Below, one piece after another: positions 43,962 through 53,185 of a stretch of 64,000 bases of DNA (within the stretch, counting starts at the first letter, position 1; each line of letters starts with the position of its first letter). The notes beneath the pieces were generated by a model. It saw only the letters and a list, made by a program, of their open reading frames with translations, was not told where the DNA came from and made no database searches. Made by a program: the position numbers and the translations under genes. Source of the DNA: Acidimicrobiia bacterium (GTDB lineage Bacteria > Actinomycetota > Acidimicrobiia > Spongiisociales > UBA11373); assembly GCA_029263095.1 (NCBI GenBank), contig JAJCYA010000041.1, forward strand, positions 36,004 to 100,003. Direction: 5' to 3'.

Positions 43962-44897
43962 ATGGGTGACTTCTTCTCGGCCGTGGCGGACATCTTCAGC
44001 AGCCCGACGATCTACGGCAGCGCAGTGCGGCTGGGGGGCTTTATTGCCTTTGCAGCACTCGGCGAGCTCGTTGCCGAGAAGGCCGGCACAATTAACATCT
44101 CGGTCGAAGGCTCACTACTGGCGGGAGCGTTCACCGGAGCAATCGGCTACGACCTCACAAGGTCCGTTCCGCTCGGGTTGGTGGCGGGGATCTTCGGTGG
44201 CCTGCTGGTGGCCCTCATCCAGGCCAACATGAGTCACCGTCTGACGGCGGACCAATTCGTCGTCGGACTCACCGCCAATGTGCTGGTCCTCGGCTTGGCC
44301 GGGTTCCTCAACGCCAATCTGGATCCGGTCGTGCGTCGAGCGAGTGTCCTGGAGATCCCGGTTCTGTCCGACATCCCGTTGATAGGGCCTGCGCTGTTCG
44401 GCCAGACGTGGCCCACTTACCTGCTTTACCCGCTGGTCCCGCTCACGTGGTGGCTTCTGTACAAGACTCGCTGGGGTCTCGAGGTGCGGGCGGTTGGGGA
44501 GAACCCGCAGGCGAGCGATGTGTCGGGCATCGATGTCAACAAGCGTCGCCGCCAGGCGATCTACTACGGCGGCATCCTCGCCGGCCTGGGTGGTGCCTTC
44601 CTGGTGCTCGGCCAGATCGGGAGCTTCGATACTGCAGCAGTCGGGGGCCGCGGGTTCATCGCCATCGCCGCGGTGTACTTCGGCGGCTGGACTCTGTTCG
44701 GGACGGTGCTCGGTGCGTTGGTTTTCGGGCTTGCCGACGCCTTTCGGCTGGCGGTGCCGGTCCTTGGCTACCACCTGAACGCCCAAATGCTGGCTGCTCT
44801 GCCATACGTGCTGACGCTGGTGGTGATGTACGCGATCACCAAGCAGTTCCGCCAACCGGCTGCGCTGTCCCGGCCATTCATACGCGGCCTGCGATAG
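43962..44897 (+). CDS. BMP-type ABC transporter permease
   Basis: 311 residues. AEKAGTINISVEGSLLAGAF and LEVRAVGENPQASDVSGIDV mark the second permease of the pair, with about eight membrane segments. It starts three bases after the first permease stop. It is the last gene of the importer operon and is followed within 61 bases by the converging ygfK gene. Confidence 0.9.
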   Translation: MGDFFSAVADIFSSPTIYGSAVRLGGFIAFAALGELVAEKAGTINISVEGSLLAGAFTGAIGYDLTRSVPLGLVAGIFGGLLVALIQANMSHRLTADQFVVGLTANVLVLGLAGFLNANLDPVVRRASVLEIPVLSDIPLIGPALFGQTWPTYLLYPLVPLTWWLLYKTRWGLEVRAVGENPQASDVSGIDVNKRRRQAIYYGGILAGLGGAFLVLGQIGSFDTAAVGGRGFIAIAAVYFGGWTLFGTVLGALVFGLADAFRLAVPVLGYHLNAQMLAALPYVLTLVVMYAITKQFRQPAALSRPFIRGLR

Positions 44898-44957
44898 GAG
44901 TCAGATAGGCAGAGCTGTCGGCGCCGCGTTCTAATCGTCCGACTGCGACTCGTTGCC

Positions 44958-47900
44958 CTACTCCTCATAGCCCGGGTGCGACACCTTGGTTCCAGGCACC
45001 TTGGCTTGCGGAATCTGCGGCATGGACCGGAGACCGCGCCACAGCGTGTACATGGTCGCGGCGTGATCCAGCGACACCTCCCGACCGTCTGCAGCTTCGG
45101 GTCCGGGCTGTGCCGATTCGAGATGGAGTGACTCCGATGCGAGAACGGCTGCCAGGGAGGGCGAGTCGTACTCGACCTTCCCATTGATGGACAGGCTGTG
45201 CGTTTCACCTCCGAACCGTCCCTCGACGATCGATGTGTCTCCGTGCTGCCACATCATGAAGGCGTTGTCCGTCTCCGCATCGAAGTCGGTCCGGTCCAAG
45301 TACAGGCGCGGCTTGTCTCGATATGGAGTCCCGGAGGTGGGACACGCGGTCACACAGTTGCCGCACTCGTTGCAGAAGTCGGTGAGCACCGCGATCTGGA
45401 AGGTCTGATCCACTGTGAAGGTGCTCGTTGCGCCCACCGATACCGCTGCACCGTTGATCGCGAGGGCAGGTAACTCGGCAGCGAAGGGCTCCATGCCATA
45501 CGTGAGCAATGCCATGTTGGGGCAGACACCGACACACAGGCTGCAGATCGTGTCGCAATCGACGCAGCGCCCCGCCTCGGTCTGTGCCTCTTCGAGCGAG
45601 AACGTGTGGACGGTCTCCTCGAATCCGCCTCGCTCGTCCAGCCCGGTAGAGCGCACCGGCACCCGGTAGCTGCGTCGGGCGCGGCGGGCGACCATCGTGT
45701 TGAGATCGGCGATGGGGAGAGCGATCGGTGTCTTCGATGGCTCCTCGGCTCCGACTTTCGCGATGATCGCCGCCGCCACCGCCTTGCCGTCTGCTGCCGC
45801 CTTTACGATCGACGACGGTCCGTCGGCGGCAACGTCTCCACCGGCGTAGATACCCCCGACAGACGACTCGAAGGTCTCCGGATCCACGGAGATGTAGCCT
45901 CGGTTTGTCAGATCGGGCGCCTGGTCCCCGAAGAAATCCAGCAGTGAATGCTGGCTGATGGCCAGAATCAGTGTGTCGAGTCCGATCTCGAAATCCGAGC
46001 CGGGAACATCGTGTGGGATCTTGCGGCCCGAGGAATCCCGATCTCCCCGATACTCGGTCTTGGTGCAGATCAACCCGGCGAGCTTTCCGTCCTCGATGTG
46101 GAGGGCGTGTGGGTTGGCCAGTTCGATGATTTGGATCCCCTCCTCGATGCAGGCGTGGACCTCTTCGCGATCGGCCGGCATCTGGTCGATGGTCCGGCGA
46201 TAGATCAGGGACGTCTCGGTGGCACCCACTCGGGTCGCAGAGCGGACGCAGTCCATTGCGGTGTCGCCGGCACCGATGACACCGACCCGCGGTCCCACCG
46301 GCAGCGGGTCACCCTCGCGCACACTGCGAAGGAAGCTCAAGGCATCGATGACTCCTTCACTGTCTTCACCATCGACGCCGAGGAACTTCGGTAGCTGAGC
46401 GCCGACGGCGACGAACGTGTACTCGAAGCCCTCATCGCGCAGATCCGCCAGTGAGAAGTCCTTGCCTGCCGTCTGGTTGTAGCGGATCTCGACTTCGAGG
46501 TCGTTGAGGACCTTCAGATCGGCATCGATTTGCTCCTGAGGGAGCCGGTACTCCGGGATGGCGCCACCAACCATGCCGCCTGCATAGGCATGGGCTTCGA
46601 AGATTGTGACGTCGATGCCGGCCCTGCCCAGTTCCTGCCCGGCGGCCAGACCAGCCGGACCCGCTCCGATGATTGCCACCTTGGCCGATCCGCTTCCGGT
46701 GGCGGTCGTCGCGGAGTCGTCTTCGTGCGACATGATGAAGCGCTTCATGTCACGAATAGCCAGTGGTTCATCTAGATGGGTGCGGATACAGGTCGATTCG
46801 CAGAGGTGATCACAGACCCGCCCCAAGATCGCTGCCAGCGGATTGTCACTGCGGGTGATTGCCACCGCCCGATCGAAGTCTCCCTCGCGGACCGCCCTCA
46901 TATACGCGGGAACGTTCTGATTCACGGGGCATTCGTCGACGCATGGGGCCTCGATGCAGTCGAACAAGTGGAGTGACCGCTGGGTCTTTGATCTGTCGGT
47001 CTTGAACGATGACTTCAGGTAGCGCCAATCGGACCGCACCCCTGCCGCGTAGCTTCTCAGGTTGATCCGAGCCAACACTCGGGTCGCTGCGTGCACGGCT
47101 GTGCCTTCGTCATAGCCATGCTCTCGGGCCCAGTCGGTGATCACGTCTGCGGCGTTGGTGTCGCCGATCTCAATCAATCGATCGGCCAGTGTGTTGGCAT
47201 CTGCCTCGGCGACGGCAGGGGTGGACGTTGCTGTGGCATCTATCAACAGCTTGGAGAAGTCGGCGAATCCGGGATTGGTCGCTGCCGTCTTGGCGATGAA
47301 ATCGGTGAGATCCTGGGCGCCGGCGGCGTCGAGAGCCTTGTTCAACTCCTCGAGATACTGCGGCAGGCGCAGGTAGCCGCCTGTCTTGAGCAGATCCGAG
47401 CTGACAGTGACGGTCGCCATTCCCGATCGGAGCAGATCAGCGGTGTTGAAGGCGTCGGCGCCGCCGGCGAACGACAGCAGCAGATCGCCCTGGTACTCGT
47501 CCGACAGCTTGAGGGCGAGGTTGCTGGTGACCGCGTGCAGGGCGCGACCAGACATGTACATCGTCTCGTCGTTCTCGAATTGGGTCCGGTGGTTCTCGAC
47601 CTCGAGTGTGTTCGACAGCTTGAGTCCAAACACGAGGTTTTCGGTGCGGGCGACACCTCGCAGGTTGTGGAACATGGGTACGGCGTCCACGTACTTGAGG
47701 TCATGTCCAAACGCCTCATCCGGGATCGGGACATCGATGTAGCCGAGCTCGTCGTTGATGATGGAGCGGACCGGTTCTGACCCGAGCAGCGTCGGGTTGC
47801 ACTTCACCGAAGTGTGGATGCCTCTCTCGCTCATGAGATAGAGAACGATTGCCTCGATCTCCTCGGGAGGGCAACCGTGCATGGTCGACAGCGTGATGGT

Positions 47901-48512
47901 GTCGGAGACCGTGTCCGGAATGTCGATGCCGCCCACCTCTGGGTACCAAGCGGCCACGATGTCGACGTACGCCTGCTTGTAGTCAGAGGCGTCTGCCATG
48001 GCCTCCAGGTACCACTGGACGTTGGGTTGCTTTATGCCGTCGAGGTTGTAGCCGACGGACATATTGAAGATCATCCCCGGTTCGGCACCCGGGAACCCGA
48101 GCTTGTGGTGAAGGGCATGGATCAGGACCCAGGCGCGCAGGTACTCGTCGAAAGACTCGTAGACCTTGAGCTCTTGAGACCACTCCACGTTGTAGCCTTC
48201 GTCCTCGACGTCGATGCACGGCTTGTTCACGTCCAGCTCGTCCAGGGTTTGGATCGTCTTCAGTTCGATGAAGCGTGCTCCGACCAGCCAGGCGACGATG
48301 ATGTTCTGAGCCATCTGGCTGTGGGGCCCCGCAGCGACTCCCAAGGGGGTCTCGAGCAGCCGACCGTACTTCTCGATTCTGAAGCGGTCATCAGCAGACG
48401 GCGTGAAGAACGAAGCGCGCGGGATCCCAAAGATCGAATCCTTCGTCTCGAGCTCGGTAAAGACCCAGTCCGTGAGCTGCTCCATGGAGATGAGATGGAA
48501 TCGGTCTGACAT
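44958..48512 (-). CDS. ygfK: YgfK-like iron-sulfur flavoprotein (putative selenate reductase subunit)
   Basis: 1184 residues, longer than the roughly 1,030 of E. coli YgfK. Part 1 (to about 480) is a dihydroorotate-dehydrogenase-like barrel. Then come Fe-S cysteines in CIEAPCVDECPVNQNVPAY and CDHLCESTC, an FAD fold (VAIIGAGPAGLAAGQELGRAG), an NAD(P) fold (VGVIGAGDTAMDC), and C-terminal ferredoxin clusters CSLCVGVCPNM and CNECGNCVTACPTSG. The middle resembles glutamate synthase small subunit/DpdA. YgfK is annotated as a selenate reductase subunit, but in purine degradation clusters it is required for uric-acid-type substrates and may act as an electron-transfer partner of the selenium-dependent hydroxylase. 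Last gene of the operon xdhD-ssnA-ygfK. Confidence 0.87.
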   Translation of the reverse strand: MSDRFHLISMEQLTDWVFTELETKDSIFGIPRASFFTPSADDRFRIEKYGRLLETPLGVAAGPHSQMAQNIIVAWLVGARFIELKTIQTLDELDVNKPCIDVEDEGYNVEWSQELKVYESFDEYLRAWVLIHALHHKLGFPGAEPGMIFNMSVGYNLDGIKQPNVQWYLEAMADASDYKQAYVDIVAAWYPEVGGIDIPDTVSDTITLSTMHGCPPEEIEAIVLYLMSERGIHTSVKCNPTLLGSEPVRSIINDELGYIDVPIPDEAFGHDLKYVDAVPMFHNLRGVARTENLVFGLKLSNTLEVENHRTQFENDETMYMSGRALHAVTSNLALKLSDEYQGDLLLSFAGGADAFNTADLLRSGMATVTVSSDLLKTGGYLRLPQYLEELNKALDAAGAQDLTDFIAKTAATNPGFADFSKLLIDATATSTPAVAEADANTLADRLIEIGDTNAADVITDWAREHGYDEGTAVHAATRVLARINLRSYAAGVRSDWRYLKSSFKTDRSKTQRSLHLFDCIEAPCVDECPVNQNVPAYMRAVREGDFDRAVAITRSDNPLAAILGRVCDHLCESTCIRTHLDEPLAIRDMKRFIMSHEDDSATTATGSGSAKVAIIGAGPAGLAAGQELGRAGIDVTIFEAHAYAGGMVGGAIPEYRLPQEQIDADLKVLNDLEVEIRYNQTAGKDFSLADLRDEGFEYTFVAVGAQLPKFLGVDGEDSEGVIDALSFLRSVREGDPLPVGPRVGVIGAGDTAMDCVRSATRVGATETSLIYRRTIDQMPADREEVHACIEEGIQIIELANPHALHIEDGKLAGLICTKTEYRGDRDSSGRKIPHDVPGSDFEIGLDTLILAISQHSLLDFFGDQAPDLTNRGYISVDPETFESSVGGIYAGGDVAADGPSSIVKAAADGKAVAAAIIAKVGAEEPSKTPIALPIADLNTMVARRARRSYRVPVRSTGLDERGGFEETVHTFSLEEAQTEAGRCVDCDTICSLCVGVCPNMALLTYGMEPFAAELPALAINGAAVSVGATSTFTVDQTFQIAVLTDFCNECGNCVTACPTSGTPYRDKPRLYLDRTDFDAETDNAFMMWQHGDTSIVEGRFGGETHSLSINGKVEYDSPSLAAVLASESLHLESAQPGPEAADGREVSLDHAATMYTLWRGLRSMPQIPQAKVPGTKVSHPGYEE

Positions 48513-48523
48513 CTAGCGCGCTC

Positions 48524-49546
48524 CTAAAGTTTGGCGTGTAGCCGCTGCGCCTGTTCGTACGCCTTGGCACGGATTTCGTCGGCATCAACCTTGGTCGGCC
48601 GGCCGTCTGCGAATACGACCTCGTCGTCCACTTTGACTTCCACAGGGTGGACTCCAGCCGTAAACGCCAGGTGCCACGGATCCATCGGGTCGTATGACCA
48701 GGTGACTTCGTCGTTGCGAGCCTCGGGGACGATGCTCAGCCCCTTCTCCAGCCACGACCAGGCCGGGTCGGGACCGACAGTGACATCCACCGATCTCTGC
48801 ATCGCATAGGCGAGCCGGAACGACTCGATCATGTTGGCTCCGATCCCATCTGTGCCGAGTGCGACCGGATTGGAGAATCGAGCCGGATTGGCGTATCCGA
48901 CCGCGTTGTTGAGGTTGGATCGAGGGTTGTGCAGGATCGTGCCTCTCAGATCATGGTTGTCGGGAAGATGGACACAGTGGCTCAATAGCCAATCATCGGT
49001 GGTGAGACCTTCGAGTCGTGCCGGGGCATCAATGTCACCGACACCCTCACAGACGTGGATGTGAACTCCGACACCGAGATCCTTGGCGAGTCCCGCCGCC
49101 GATTGGAGGGACTCGTCACTGCAGGTGAATGCGGCGTGGATGCCCACGAGAGCCTTACCACCGCCTTTGATGAATCGTTCGTTCTCTTCCAGCCCGCGTC
49201 GGGCTCCGTCGGCTCCGTGTCGATCGGTGATTCCGTAGGCGCTAATGACCCGCACCCCGACCTCTGCGCAAGCGTCTGCGATCACCGACAGAGAACCCTC
49301 GATCGCGTTTGGTGTTTCGTTGTGGTCGACGATTGCAGTGGTCCCCGCTTCCAGTGCTTCCAGAGCACCGAGCTGAGCCGACCAGTAGAGCATGTCGAGA
49401 TCGAGAGCAACATCGAGGCGCCACCAGATCTGTTCGAGGATCTCCTGGAAGTTGGTAGGCGTGTGTGGGGGAGCGGGCATACCCCGGGCCAGAGCCGAGT
49501 AGAGATGATGATGGGCACAGACCAGTCCCGGTGTCGTGGCGTTCAT
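48524..49546 (-). CDS. ssnA: SsnA-like amidohydrolase, shortened N-terminus
   Basis: 340 residues, about 100 shorter than usual SsnA. It starts directly at the TIM-barrel strand that carries HxH (His12 and His14 in VCAHHHLYSALA), so the N-terminal beta-sandwich strands are missing. The other metal ligands are present: GVHIHVCEG, LSHCVHLP and ALGTDGIG (Asp). SsnA-type enzymes deaminate or hydrolyse purine-like rings (guanine deaminase relatives). The ATG overlaps the xdhD stop as ATGA, which supports this short start. It may still fold if the missing strands are not essential. Confidence 0.83.
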   Translation of the reverse strand: MNATTPGLVCAHHHLYSALARGMPAPPHTPTNFQEILEQIWWRLDVALDLDMLYWSAQLGALEALEAGTTAIVDHNETPNAIEGSLSVIADACAEVGVRVISAYGITDRHGADGARRGLEENERFIKGGGKALVGIHAAFTCSDESLQSAAGLAKDLGVGVHIHVCEGVGDIDAPARLEGLTTDDWLLSHCVHLPDNHDLRGTILHNPRSNLNNAVGYANPARFSNPVALGTDGIGANMIESFRLAYAMQRSVDVTVGPDPAWSWLEKGLSIVPEARNDEVTWSYDPMDPWHLAFTAGVHPVEVKVDDEVVFADGRPTKVDADEIRAKAYEQAQRLHAKL

Positions 49547-52149
49547 CCGCTCACCTCCAAGGGTTGGTGGACCGACATGGGCAGAGTGTTGCGCCAGACG
49601 CCGTCTATCTCGTGGAGAGCCGCTGCAACCGCACCGGCGGTCGGGACGAGACCGATCTCACCGATCCCCTTCACACCATATGGCGATTCGGGTTGGGGCA
49701 CTTCGACGAGGATTGAAACGATTTCGGGGACGTCCTTGGGGCGAAGGATGCCAAGCGATCGCAGCGTGTCCCTGGTCGGCCGTCCCGATTCATCGGTCGG
49801 GAACTCCTCGGTGAGCGCGTAGCCAAGGCCCATATGAACCGCCCCTTCTATCTGTCCCTCGCAGAGGGTTGGGTTCACGGCTCGTCCGACGTCGTGAACT
49901 GCAACGACCTTATCGATCTCGCCGGTGTCGGGGTCGGCGATGACGAGCTGTGCGGCGTATCCGAAGGTTGAGTGCAAGGTTGGATTCTCGATGTCGTCAT
50001 CCATCGAATCCGTCCAATCGATCACATATGTGCCCTGGTATTCGACGCCGGGGATCCGCCCGTCGGCTTCGGCAGCCCGGCACGCGTCGGCGACGGCACC
50101 GGCGGCCAGCACCGTTCCGCGCGACCCGGTCGTCTGACCGGCGCCCAGCTCGCGTGTCGTATCGACTACGACCCGCACCGATTCCGGGTCGACGCCGAGC
50201 TCTTCGACCGCCACCTGGAGTGCGACTGTATCGACTCCTTGCCCCATCTCGGTCCAGCAGTGCCTCACCTCAATCGTGCCGTTCTCGTCGAAGCGGACTC
50301 TGGCTCTCGATTCCTCACGTGCTCCATTCCCCAGACCTGAATTCTTGAGAGCGAGGCCGAGACCAACAGCCTTTCCGTGCTCTCGGGCTGTGTCGTAGTA
50401 CGGCTTGATCGTGTCGAGACATTCCCTGGCGCCGGCCGAACCGCTGTCCATGATCTGGCCAGGACCCCACACCACACCCGGCGTGATGACATTGCGGGAT
50501 CTGATCTCCCAGCCGGAGATACCGACTCGTTCGGCGAGTCGGTCGAGCGCCCCCTCCATCGCGAACTGGGCCTGGTTGGCTCCGAAGCCGCGGAAGGCTC
50601 CGCAGACCGGGTTATTCGTGCGGACGGCGATTGCCTCGACATCGACTGTGGGAACGACGTAGGGACCGGTAGCGTGACCGGCCGCTCGTTCCAGCACCTT
50701 CATGCCGACGGATGCGTATGGTCCCGAATCCCCGAGCAGGCGAGCCCTGAGGGCGGTGAGGACTCCGTTTTCGTCGCACCCGATCTCGAGGTCGATCGTG
50801 ATCGGATGCCGCTTGGCGTGCAGGCGGAAGGACTCCTGGCGCGACAGAGTGCATTTGACGGGGCGCTGCAGGAGGTGAGCGGCGAGCGCCGTCTGGGCCT
50901 GGTTGGACATGTCCTCCTTGCCCCCGAAGGCCCCCCCGTTGGAAATGAGTTCTACGACTACAGCGTCGACGTCGATGTCCAACATCGCCGCGATCTGATC
51001 GCGGTCGTCCCAGATTCCTTGACCACCTGAGTAGACCATGAGTGGTCCATTCGGGGTCGGCTCGGCGAGTGTCGACTCTGGTTCGAGGAAGGCGTGTTCC
51101 ACCCGCTGGGTGACGAATTGCTCTCGAACGAGGTGAGCTGAGGTCTCAAGCACAGCTGCGATGTCGCCGCGGGTGTACGCGGATCGCGATAGAACGTTGC
51201 CATCCAAACCCCACACGGCGTCGTCACTGCTGGACATGGCGACCGACGGGTCGGTAAACGGTTCGAGGACGCCGTATTCGACGGCAACGGCGGTCGCAGC
51301 CCTGCGGGCCTGCTCTCGGCTCTCGGCGATGACGATGGCGAGCACATCGCCGATGAATGAGGTGCGACCTCCGACGGGGATGAACACCGGCCAGTCTTTG
51401 TGGATGATGCCGACCTTGAGATCACCGGGAACATCGGCCGCGGTAAAGGCCGCAATCACACGTTCCATCGCTTCTGCGGGGCCGATGTCGATCGCCAAGA
51501 TGTCCGCTCGGGCATGTTCGGTGAACACGAGAGCACCGTGCAGCAAGCCGTCCCGGCGCAGATCATCGACATAGCCACGGTCGCCGAGGGCGAGATCGAT
51601 GGCCTGGTATTTGGTCCCGCGCTCCCCGATTCCCGCACCCAGCGCCGGCGTGGACTCCTTGCCGCGGGCAAGATCGGTGACGGCGTCGATGATCTTGGTG
51701 TACCCGGTGCATCTGCACAGGTGGGCACCGAGCCTGGCTTCGATCGTCGGTCGATCGAGCTCTGCTCCCTTCTGATCGATCAGTGCTTTGGCGCGAACGA
51801 GGATCCCCGGGATGCAGAATCCGCACTGAAGCGCGCCGTGTGCGGCGAAGCCGTTGGCGAGTCGCTCTCGCTCCTCCGGCTCGAAGCCCTCCAGCGTCGT
51901 CACCTCAATGCCTTCCACCTTGTCGAGGCTGGTCGAGCAACTCACCCTGGCCTTGCCATCGACGAGGACCGTGCAGGCGCCGCACTGGCCCGAGGGGGAG
52001 CACCCGTCCTTGGGTGAGGTGATATCGAGTTCCTCGCGGAGAGCGGCCAGCAGGTGGGGGTGGTCGGCCCGGACCGAAACCCGGCCGCCGTTTAGGACGA
52101 AGGAGATGTTGCGCGGATCTGCCAGTGTCACTATTCCCGTCTTCCGCAC
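49543..52149 (-). CDS. xdhD: XdhD-like selenium-dependent xanthine hydroxylase, Fe-S/Mo fusion
   Basis: 868 residues joining a [2Fe-2S] ferredoxin-like part (CSPSGQCGACTVLVDGKARVSC and CGFCIPG with HLCRCTGYTK) to a large molybdopterin part (WTEMGQGVDTVALQ and YGVKGIGEIGLVPTAG with the conserved Glu). No FAD domain is present, as in the selenium-dependent xanthine dehydrogenase family. It should hydroxylate purines such as hypoxanthine or xanthine. Start GTG 52149 is tentative; GTG 52131 sits at a better distance from the predicted promoter. Downstream ssnA and ygfK complete the module, and YgfK could take the electrons. Confidence 0.86.
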   Translation of the reverse strand: MRKTGIVTLADPRNISFVLNGGRVSVRADHPHLLAALREELDITSPKDGCSPSGQCGACTVLVDGKARVSCSTSLDKVEGIEVTTLEGFEPEERERLANGFAAHGALQCGFCIPGILVRAKALIDQKGAELDRPTIEARLGAHLCRCTGYTKIIDAVTDLARGKESTPALGAGIGERGTKYQAIDLALGDRGYVDDLRRDGLLHGALVFTEHARADILAIDIGPAEAMERVIAAFTAADVPGDLKVGIIHKDWPVFIPVGGRTSFIGDVLAIVIAESREQARRAATAVAVEYGVLEPFTDPSVAMSSSDDAVWGLDGNVLSRSAYTRGDIAAVLETSAHLVREQFVTQRVEHAFLEPESTLAEPTPNGPLMVYSGGQGIWDDRDQIAAMLDIDVDAVVVELISNGGAFGGKEDMSNQAQTALAAHLLQRPVKCTLSRQESFRLHAKRHPITIDLEIGCDENGVLTALRARLLGDSGPYASVGMKVLERAAGHATGPYVVPTVDVEAIAVRTNNPVCGAFRGFGANQAQFAMEGALDRLAERVGISGWEIRSRNVITPGVVWGPGQIMDSGSAGARECLDTIKPYYDTAREHGKAVGLGLALKNSGLGNGAREESRARVRFDENGTIEVRHCWTEMGQGVDTVALQVAVEELGVDPESVRVVVDTTRELGAGQTTGSRGTVLAAGAVADACRAAEADGRIPGVEYQGTYVIDWTDSMDDDIENPTLHSTFGYAAQLVIADPDTGEIDKVVAVHDVGRAVNPTLCEGQIEGAVHMGLGYALTEEFPTDESGRPTRDTLRSLGILRPKDVPEIVSILVEVPQPESPYGVKGIGEIGLVPTAGAVAAALHEIDGVWRNTLPMSVHQPLEVSG

Positions 52150-52166
52150 GGTCGTCGAACCGGGCC

Positions 52167-52195
52167 ATCATCCAGATCTTTTTACGTTTTGTCAA
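52167..52195 (-). promoter_or_regulatory. Predicted promoter for xdhD-ssnA-ygfK
   Basis: On the minus strand TTGACA (52190-52195) is followed after 17 bases by GATGAT (52167-52172). This would start the transcript about 10-30 bases before the candidate xdhD start codons. Confidence 0.45.
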
Positions 52196-52296
52196 TTGCC
52201 GATCTCGCGGCTTCACCGTCGGAGTCGAGGTATCGTGGTGGGGAGATGATCGTAGGTAGGGGCATTTGACCGACCGCCGCGAGCGAGGACGACGCG

Positions 52297-52923
52297 ATGA
52301 CGGAGTGCACAGCCGAGTTCACGATCGAACCGTTTGAGGAGGGGCAACCGGGTTCGCATGTCACGAAGGCCATCGAGGCTGTCGAAGCAATGGGTCTCGC
52401 CGTCGTCGTGGGGCCGTTCGGGACGACGATTGAGGGCAGCTCCGATCAGATCGTCGAGGCGATCGACGTTGTACTCAGTGTCAGCCTCTCCGAGGGAGCG
52501 ACTCGAGTATCGGTCACCGTCACCAATTGCTCCGCGATGTCGGATGCCCCACCGGAGCACCCTTTCTTCAAGGCGCTTCAGCCGGTCCTTGACGCTATTG
52601 GAGCGAATCCGATCGCTCCGACATTGATATCCCGGTCGGATGTTCCCATCGAGTGGGATGGTGAGTTGATCGGTGGCATCCGGCTTCAATCTCTCAAGGG
52701 GGCGGTTCGCCGGATGGTCGACCAGATCACCGATGAGTTTGGCGACGAGCTCGGCCAACTGGGTCGGGAGGAAAAGCAGCAGGTGGTTCGGATGCTCGAC
52801 GATCGGGGTGCATTCCTCATGCGGGGCGCAGTTGAGGAGGTCGCGGACCTGATGGACGTCAGCCGTATCACCGTCTACAACTACCTCAACGCTACCTCCC
52901 GTTCAGCCCCAACCCGCGGGTAA
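52297..52923 (+). CDS. Thiamine-binding-type domain fused to YheO/DauR-type HTH regulator
   Basis: 208 residues in two parts. Residues 1-90 resemble the MTH1187/YkoF thiamine-binding fold: AEFTIEPFEEGQPGSHVTKAI, VVVGPFGTTIEG, and RVSVTVTNCS. Residues about 155-205 resemble the HTH of YheO/DauR regulators: EEKQQVVRMLDDRGAFLMRG, VADLMDVSRITVYNYLNA. I read it as a regulator that senses a small ring compound (thiamine-like or purine-like) with the first part and binds DNA with the second. It is divergent from the purine genes and precedes the second importer. I do not know a characterised protein with this architecture. Confidence 0.75.
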   Translation: MTECTAEFTIEPFEEGQPGSHVTKAIEAVEAMGLAVVVGPFGTTIEGSSDQIVEAIDVVLSVSLSEGATRVSVTVTNCSAMSDAPPEHPFFKALQPVLDAIGANPIAPTLISRSDVPIEWDGELIGGIRLQSLKGAVRRMVDQITDEFGDELGQLGREEKQQVVRMLDDRGAFLMRGAVEEVADLMDVSRITVYNYLNATSRSAPTRG

Positions 52924-53185
52924 GGGTGAATTGACATTCTGTTAATCGATCGTCAGTATTGCGCACGAGTCGGTCCAACCAAGGCAGCTCGGGGCAGCTC
53001 GGAATAGGGAGACTCGTTGCGGTGACACACGACCGGGCGAATCGCCGATCCGGCGTACGGATTCTTGCGAGTCCTGTCGTCGCGGGCTCCGGTCGTTTCC
53101 TCGTTATTTCGCGGTCCCCGCGTTCTGCCGGAAGAGCTTCGCTGGCTTCTGAGGCTCTTGGCACCAACAGCGGGGACGGCGTCGT
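52924..53185 (+). promoter_or_regulatory. Leader region before second importer, with a -35 box
   Basis: TTGACA at 52931-52936 follows the regulator stop, but no good -10 was found; CAGTAT at spacing 17 is weak. About 230 bases then separate it from the first permease start. The region has several GC-rich inverted segments but no riboswitch I can recognise, and no convincing coding frame. Confidence 0.35.

Noticed and set aside
50130..50146. Fifth copy of the GntR operator
   Set aside because: GTCTGACCGG inside the xdhD coding region matches only part of the pattern and has no second GACC at the right distance.
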